From assembly GCA_018398815.1 (NCBI GenBank), contig CM031620.1:61074444-61138443 (forward strand): a DNA stretch of 64,000 bases. The letters are read 5' to 3'. This DNA is from Conus ventricosus (taxonomy: Eukaryota; Mollusca; Gastropoda; Neogastropoda; Conidae). Positions within the stretch are counted from its first letter, which is position 1; the number at the start of each line of letters is the position of its first letter. The notes under the pieces were generated by a model. It ran no database searches, was not told where the DNA came from, and was given only the letters and a program-made list of their open reading frames with translations. Both the position numbers and the translations under genes were made by a program. This document shows, in pieces, positions 57,476 through 64,000 of this stretch.

Positions 57476-57794
57476 TCGCCACAGTAAAAAGTTATTCCTT
57501 CACCAGGTCACAGTCCACCACTGGAGAGAACTATCCTTTGCCGCTTAACAATTCCCGTGAGGGAAAAAAAGCTACTCTTACTTCACTATACTGTCTGCAA
57601 GTGGAACAGTCTTACCCTTCACCATGCTACAATTTGCCACCATGAAAAGCGACTTCTTCAACACGCTGAGCTACCAGTGAACAGTTTTTTTTCACTCATT
57701 TTCAATCGATTTCCGACAGAACCTATTCCCTTGCAAAGAACAAGTCGATTTTGAAGGGAAAAAAATCATCTTATCAATCTAGAACTTGCCAGAT

Positions 57795-57915
57795 GATTAA
57801 GAGAGACCGGAGAGAGAAATTCCTTGTTTAATCTGATTAAGAGAGACCGGAGAGAGAAATTCCTTGTTTAATCTGATTAAGAGAGACTGGAGAGAGAAAT
57901 TCCTTGTTTAATCTG
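57795..57915. repeat. Tandem repeat, 40-bp unit, 3 copies
   Basis: TGATTAAGAGAGACCGGAGA followed by GAGAAATTCCTTGTTTAATC, nearly identical copies. Confidence 0.93.
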
Positions 57916-57939
57916 CACCTTAAGCATGGATAAAGCTCT

Positions 57940-59125
57940 TCCCTCATCCAAATCACCAGTACATGGTCTCTTTCTTTTTCAATTCATAACTCACGAAGGG
58001 GTAACTCACTACTCACGATGGGATACGGGTTTTCCCTTTATCAGTTCATGACTCATGAATGGACGAGGCCATTCTTTGATCAATGGCCTTGCCCATTTAT
58101 AACTCGCAAATGGATAAGCCATTTCTTTACAAATTCACGACGGATAAAGCTACTCTTTCATCCATTCACAACACGCCAACCGATCCTTTGTCAATCCATA
58201 ACTCACGAATTTACTGCCCATCAATGGGTAAAGTTATTCTTTTATTAGTTTAAAGCTCACCACTGGATAAAGCTATTCATTTTCTTTAATACACCATTAG
58301 ATAAAGCAACTCCTCTATAAACGTGCAGCTTGCCAGTCAACAAAGCTTTTCCGACTCGCTATCGGAGAAAGCTATTCTTTAATCAATGTTGATTATAAAT
58401 ATTCTTTAATCAGCTAATAACTCGTCCTTGGATATGGATAAAGCTATTCCTTTATCAATTAACTCATCAGTTATCAAAACTATTTCTTTATCAATTAACT
58501 CAGTTATTAAAACTATTTCTTTATCAATCTGTTACTCGCCGGTCAACAAAACTTTCTGTAACAATTCATAATTCACAAATGGACAAAGCTATTCCTCATC
58601 AATCAATAACTCGCCAATTTATAAAGCTATTCCTTACCAGACTTGCCAATTGGTTGAGCTTTTTTCCCTTATCAGTGTATAACTTCACAATGGATAAAAC
58701 TATGTGTACAACTTCACAATCGATAAAGCGATCAATTTACAACACGCAAATGTAAAAAGCGATTCTCTTCTTAATTTATAAACTCGCCGACGGTTAAAGC
58801 TATTCCTTTATCAATATATCAGAATCGCCAGCGGCTAACACTCTTCCATTGTAAATTACCAACTCGCCAACGCATAAAGTAATTTTCATTCTTGATTCAT
58901 AAAACATCAGTTACAAACAAAAACGTTCCTTTCTTTCAATTTGCAGATTATAGATGGATAAACTTTAATCAATTTACAGATCATTAGCACATAATTCTAT
59001 ATCAATTTACAGCTCAACAAAAGATGAATCTTAATCGAGTTAGGCTCATGGGTATATAAACCTTTACCAATTCGCAACTCATGATTGAAAATATCCATTC
59101 TATATCAATCTGCACTATATCTGTC
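57940..59125. repeat. Old degenerate tandem repeat, unit about 45-60 bp
   Basis: Recurring CACGAATGGATAAAGCTATT, CCTTTATCAATTTATAACTC and GCCA phrases over almost 1.2 kb with heavy divergence. Confidence 0.75.
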
Positions 59126-59274
59126 GAGTAATAAGGAGCTATGTCAAGTTATCTCAACACGGGGTTTTCAACAGATGATCCTATGACAGACTCGGACACC
59201 ACCACCGCCTCTTGTACATAACGGAAAACAATTTTGTCTTGAAGGATCGACACAACAACCTGTTGTACACAATG

Positions 59275-61560
59275 GAAGACAACGTCGTCATGATGGAAGA
59301 CATGTCATGATGGAAGACAACGTCGTCATGATGGAAGACTATGTCATCATGATGGAAGACAACGTCGTCATGATGGAAGACTAAGTCATGAACATTCAGA
59401 CAAAAGCAATAACAATCTGCTGTACATGACTGAAGACAATGTCGTCATTGATGGACATTCGGACAAAAGCAACAACAATCTATTGTACATGACTGAAGAC
59501 AATATCGTCATGATGGACACTCGGACAAAACAACAATAATTCATTGACATGACTGAAGACAAATCGTCATGATGAGACACTCTGTGTCATGACAAAAGAA
59601 CAACATCTCTGTCGATAAAAGACTCGAGACAATCATCGTCATGATGACACTCGCATGAAAAGACACTTCGACATGATAAGAACTTCTGTGTCATGATAAG
59701 AACATTCGTTCATGATAAAACATCGTCATGATAAAAAGCTGTCGTCAGATAAAACACTCTGTCGTCATGATAAAGACACTTCTGTGTCATGATAAGGACA
59801 TTCGTCTGATAAAAGCAAGCAGATAATCTATTGTCGTCATGATAAGACAATGTGTCATGATAAACACTTCTGTGTCATGAAAAGACAACATATCCTCTGT
59901 CATGATAAAGCAATGTCGTCATGTAAAGACACTTCTGTCGTCATGATAAAAGCACAATTCGTCATGACAAGACACTGACGTCAGATAAAGACACTTCGTC
60001 GTATGATAAAAGCATGCGTACAAAAGGAAAACAACTTGTGTCATGATAAGACAATGTCGTCATGATAAGGACACTTCGATGACAATGTCATGAAAAAGAC
60101 ACTTCTGTCGCATGATAAAAGACAATTCGTCATGATAAAAGACACTTCTGTCGTCATGATAAAAGACACTTCTGTCGTCATGATAAAAGACACTTCTGTC
60201 GTCATGATAAAAGACATGTCCGTCATGATAAAAGACATGTCATGATAAAAGACACTTCGTCGTCATGATAAAAGACAATGTCGTCATGATAAAAGACAAT
60301 CTGTCGTCATGATAAAAGACACTTCTGTCGTCATGATAAAAGCAATTCTGTCGTCATGATAAAAGACACTTCTGTCGTCATGATAAAGACCAATGTCGTC
60401 ATGATAAAAGACACTTCGTCGTCATGATAAAAAGCACTTCTGTCGTCATGATAAAAGACACTTCATGTCGTCATGATAAAAGACACTTCTGTCGTCATGA
60501 TAAAGACAATGTCGTCATGATAAAAGACACTTCCGTCGTCATGATAAAAGCCAATGTCGTCATGATAAAAGACACTTCTGTCGTCATGATAAAAGCAATT
60601 GTCGTCATGATAAAAGACACTTCCGTCGTCATGATAAAAGCATGTCGTCATGATAAAGACACTTCTGTCGTCATGATAAAAGCAATGTCGTCATGATAAA
60701 AGACACTTCTGTCGTCATGATAAAAGACACTTCTGTCGTATGATAAAAGACACTTCTGTCGTCATGATAAAAGACACTTCTGTCGTCATGATAAAAGCCA
60801 ATGTCGTCATGATAAAGACACTTCTGTCGTCATGATAAAAGCCAATGTCGTCATGATAAAAGACACTTCCGTCGTCATGATAAAAGCCAATGTCGTCATG
60901 ATAGAAGCCAATGTCGTCATGATAAAAGCCAATGTCGTCATGATAAAAGCAATGTCGTCATGATAAAAGCCAATGTCGTCATGATAAAAGACAATGTCAT
61001 GATAAAAGCCAATGTCGTCATGATAAAAGCAATGTCATGATAAAAGCAATGTCGTCATGATAAAAGCAATGTCGTCATGATAAAAGACAATGTCGTCATG
61101 ATAAAAGACACTTCCGTCGTCATGATAAAAGACAATGTCGTCTGATAAAGCAGATCGTCATGATAAAAGCCAATGTCGTCATGATAAAAGACAATCGTCA
61201 TGATGAAGACAACGTCGTCATGATAAAGACGTCGTCATGATGAAAGACAACGTCGTCATGATGAAAGACAACGTCGTCATGATGAAGAATGGTAACGATG
61301 AAACGTGTTCATGATGAAGACAGTGCATCATGAGAAAGACGTGTATCACGATGAAAGACAGGTATCACGATGAAAGACGTGTTCAGATGAAAGACAGTGT
61401 ATCACGATGAAAGACAGTGTATCATGATGAAGAGTGATCACGTGAAGCATGCTCACGATGAAAGACAATGCATCACGATGAAAGACAATGCATCACGATG
61501 AAAGACCATGTTGTCGTGATGATAGGCAGTCATGATGAACACTCAGCAGTGAGAACATCC
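59275..61560. repeat. GTCGTCATGATAAAAGA minisatellite array, 19-24-bp units
   Basis: The array passes through subfamilies in order: GTCGTCATGATGGAAGACAA (59,275-59,390); a 63-bp unit with GGACAAAAGCAACAACAAT (59,390-59,580); GTCGTCATGATAAAAGACAC with TTCT (59,640-60,840); GCCAATGTCGTCATGATAAA (60,780-61,200); then ATCACGATGAAAGACA (61,200-61,510). Copies contain many short deletions. Confidence 0.92.
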
Positions 61561-61599
61561 AACAGTCGGGTGTGCATGACTTCAGACATCGGTGCCCGG

Positions 61600-62095
61600 A
61601 CCGACACTCAGACGAACATTCAACCACCCCAGTTCACTTCAGTTCATGTTTATAAGCCCAGCTAACCGCCAGGTCTCACATCTGAGCCGTCACCTCGTCA
61701 GGGGCAAATCCTTACAGGACTGCAGTCAAAAAATCCTTTCAATAGACCAGATTTTTTTTAATCTTTTTTTTTTCCTTTAATCTTAGATCTCTTGGGGGAA
61801 AAAAACAGTCTCCTTGTGGAACTTAAAACACGCATCCGGTGGAACATCTAAGCAGGATTTTCAGGAAGTTTACCGTAAAGTATGTATCATGTCTGACAAG
61901 ATGCAAGTCCCTGCAGTCTGCAAGAACATGCTTAACAGTGAGAGGTACATCAGTGGAATCGAAAATTATACATACCCAGACAGGCCACTCAGGGGAGTAT
62001 ACTGTGTGTAGTTTGTGATGTACGGCATCGCAGTTGCGTCCCTTGGCACACAAAAAATGAGAGCGACTGAAACAAGGCACAGAAGAACCGTGTCC
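61600..62095 (-). mobile_element. 3' end of a non-LTR retrotransposon, copy 1
   Basis: The minus strand (about 62,080 to 61,820) encodes DVPLTVKHVLADCRDLHLVR followed by HDTYFTVNFLKILL. The PLTVKHxLxxC...R..YF...(M/L)K.LL pattern is the usual carboxyl end of LINE ORF2 proteins, a zinc-knuckle-like segment after the reverse transcriptase. The remaining bases to 61,600 would be 3' untranslated region. The same block recurs at 63,535-64,000 in the same orientation. Confidence 0.65.
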
Positions 62096-62177
62096 ATGAG
62101 CTCTGTGGGCGGCGTTCCTCGGTTTACACGCACTTAGCGAAGTCGGCATATGCTGCGTGTTGAGAAAGAGAAAGAGA

Positions 62178-62179
<2 letters not shown>

Positions 62180-62211
<32 letters not shown>

Positions 62212-62660
62212 CAGACACGGGCGGAGACACAGCGAGAGAGACGGACAAACTGATGAGAGGTGGAAGAGAAGAGGGTTGGAGGAAAACTACCGACTGACAG
62301 CAATTACATATATTTATGTGATCATACGAGCAAAAGTCAAAACATGTTATTAAAAAGTGACAACTAATTTTCACACGAACATCATAATACCATGCCAAAA
62401 AGTAATATCTGGGTGATTCCACTTAATCACATCGTTAAAGATTTCATTATCAAATGTATGAACAAGAGAGAAAGAGAGAGAGAGGGGGGGGGGGGAGCTA
62501 GAGAAAGTGGGTGGATCACTGATGGGATGCACCATGGAGCTTCTTCACCATGCCAGAAACGGCCGTGCACCAGTGGCTGTCAGCTGAGGGACTGTAGTGT
62601 GATGTGTGTGTGTGGTGTGTGTGTGTGTGTGTGTGTGTTGTGATGTGGTGTCACTGGCCA
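62180..62660. other. Unique sequence with CA, GA and GT microsatellites
   Basis: (CA)n at 62,179-62,210, (GA)n-G10 at 62,467-62,496, (GT)n at 62,603-62,639. Nothing else recognised through 63,280. Confidence 0.6.
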
Positions 62661-63284
62661 CACAACGCTTTCTTGCTGGCGGCCTCAGTGGCAGCCGACA
62701 CAGCATCGCTAGGGTTTGGATGGACAGGAAGGGGATCGTCGTCCGTGTGCCTGTTCCAGTCCTCTGGTCAGGTGTCCGGCTTGAGGTCTGACCTTCGGGG
62801 TTTCACGTGGGATCGAGACTGCGCAATTCTTCATTGGGCATCCTTGCCGGCTGATCAGCCACTTCAGTGCCCCCAATGCCCTCATGACCGAAAATGCAGG
62901 CAAACATTCTGTCGTATCCAGATTTCAGAGACATTTACAGGTAAACAAAATTTCAGGTGTTGAAGATGCTTGGTTATGGCCTCCAAAGCAGAAATGGTGC
63001 CCACGCGCACATAAAACCGCCAATCAGCAAGTTTTTTCTTTCTTTGATAAATGGAGATTGATGGTCTTGAAAACCCAGATTATGAAGACAGATGTTCATG
63101 AAGTGTCGTAAGTTTGATCACGGTGAAAATCGGAAATGAAATGAGGTAGGGAACAGTAAACGATAAACAGTAAACAAGTGGGGTAGTTTTGCTCCATAAG
63201 AAAACCTAACACAGAGTAACTTTTATTCAAGACTGGCACAGCCTTTTAAACTTGAATAAAGTCAGACAAATACATAGACGTACA

Positions 63285-63525
63285 ATCTAATAGGGGGGAA
63301 AACAAGCGCAGGCCAACAACTGAACTGTCTTCATAGTAATGACTTGGCAAAGATTTGGACTTAAGGAGGGGAGGGGTGTTGAAGATGGAGAAACTGGGAA
63401 CATGAAATTAAGAAAATATGTTACAGATATGAAAACTCTTCACTAGCTGCATAAGGGAACCATCGCAATCCCTTTTGAAGGCAGATATATTTGTATTGCC
63501 TGCTCCGAGGCCTTTCGTCCACGGT
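63285..63525 (+). repeat. Dispersed repeat family B, copy 2
   Basis: Matches 34,185-34,400 (AACAAGCGCAGGCCAACAA, GAAATTAAGAAAATATGTTA, GGCAGATATATTTGTATTGC). It abuts the second LINE fragment. Confidence 0.75.
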
Positions 63526-63534
63526 GAAAAGATC

Positions 63535-64000
63535 ACTCTGACAACATTCAACCACTACAGTCAGATCCGTTCATGTTCTTTATAGTTCAGCCAACCACCA
63601 GGTCCCCTATCAGGCCGTCTCTCATGTCAGTCAAATCCTTACAAAGATACGGTGAGGAAAAAACATCAATAATCCAGATTTTTGTTGAAATGCGCAACTT
63701 TTTTTCCTAAAATCTTAGATCAATTGACAAAAAAAGGTTCTCTCTTTCAGGAACTACACATGTATCCGGTGGAACATCTCTGAGCAGGATTTTCATGAAG
63801 TGTGCCGTAAAGTATTTATCATGGTCCGACATGATGCAACAGCCTGCAAGAGAGGTACACCAATGGAACCGAAAATTGTACAAACCCAGACAAGCCACTC
63901 AGGGGAGTGTACTGTGTGCAGTTTGTGATGAACGGCATCGCAGTTGCGTCCCTTGGCACAAAAAATGATAGCAACTGAAACGAGGCATGGAAGAACAGTG
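63535..64000 (-). mobile_element. 3' end of a non-LTR retrotransposon, copy 2 (runs off the window)
   Basis: About 85 percent identical by eye to 61,600-62,095, including CCGGTGGAACATCT, GCCACTCAGGGGAGT and GGCATCGCAGTTGCGTCCCT. The minus frame reads HDKYFTAHFMKILLRDVPPD, the same LINE carboxyl end, with frameshifts. The element continues beyond 64,000. Confidence 0.65.

Overview
This window looks like nuclear DNA of an invertebrate animal, most likely a mollusc and perhaps a gastropod. The reasons are long microsatellite and minisatellite arrays, pure G or C homopolymer tracts of 15-40 bases every kilobase or two, tRNA-derived SINE copies, LINE remnants, a hairpin element ending in the GGGAGATAAC motif I associate with molluscan repeats, and one exon encoding short amidated FRYamide-type neuropeptides. 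The species call is inference. Nothing suggests a bacterial chromosome: the open frames are nearly all products of repeats.

Region 1-5,520 is an AT-rich stretch in which almost every position sits in a homopolymer run. It holds no credible gene and looks like poor consensus sequence or very decayed DNA. From 5,594 to 8,200 there is a compact, AT-rich, intron-free block of at least five + strand genes. It includes a Polinton/adintovirus-type capsid-associated (PX-like) protein and a viral A32/adenovirus-type DNA-packaging ATPase. Both are broken by frameshifts, and the block is closed by an 89-bp palindrome. It is best read as a fragment of an integrated Maverick/Polinton-like virus or transposon whose remaining genes, if present, lie in the unreadable sequence to the left.

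From about 8,200 to 35,600 the sequence is host intergenic or intronic DNA: SINE fragments, a LINE relic, inverted-repeat elements and many tandem arrays. The largest array is about 78 copies of a 51-bp unit at 25.25-29.22 kb. At 35.7-36.28 kb lies the only likely host gene seen. Six tandem units each carry a TGACGTCA (CRE-like) site or a one-base variant, next to an exon encoding a signal peptide, a cysteine-containing spacer and three peptides ending in FRYG followed by dibasic cleavage sites, then a splice donor.

From 36.3 to 64 kb the window returns to repeats: an 80-bp array (39 kb), a 1,000-N scaffold gap (45,501-46,500) whose two flanks are near-copies of each other, a 1.6-kb polypyrimidine tract (50-51.5 kb), several G/C-rich minisatellites (52-54 kb), a long family of degenerate arrays (57-61.5 kb), and two directly repeated 3' ends of a non-LTR retrotransposon at the right edge. 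Frameshifts in otherwise recognisable genes and single-base dropouts in the 51-bp array suggest a noisy long-read assembly, so apparent gene breaks may be sequencing errors.
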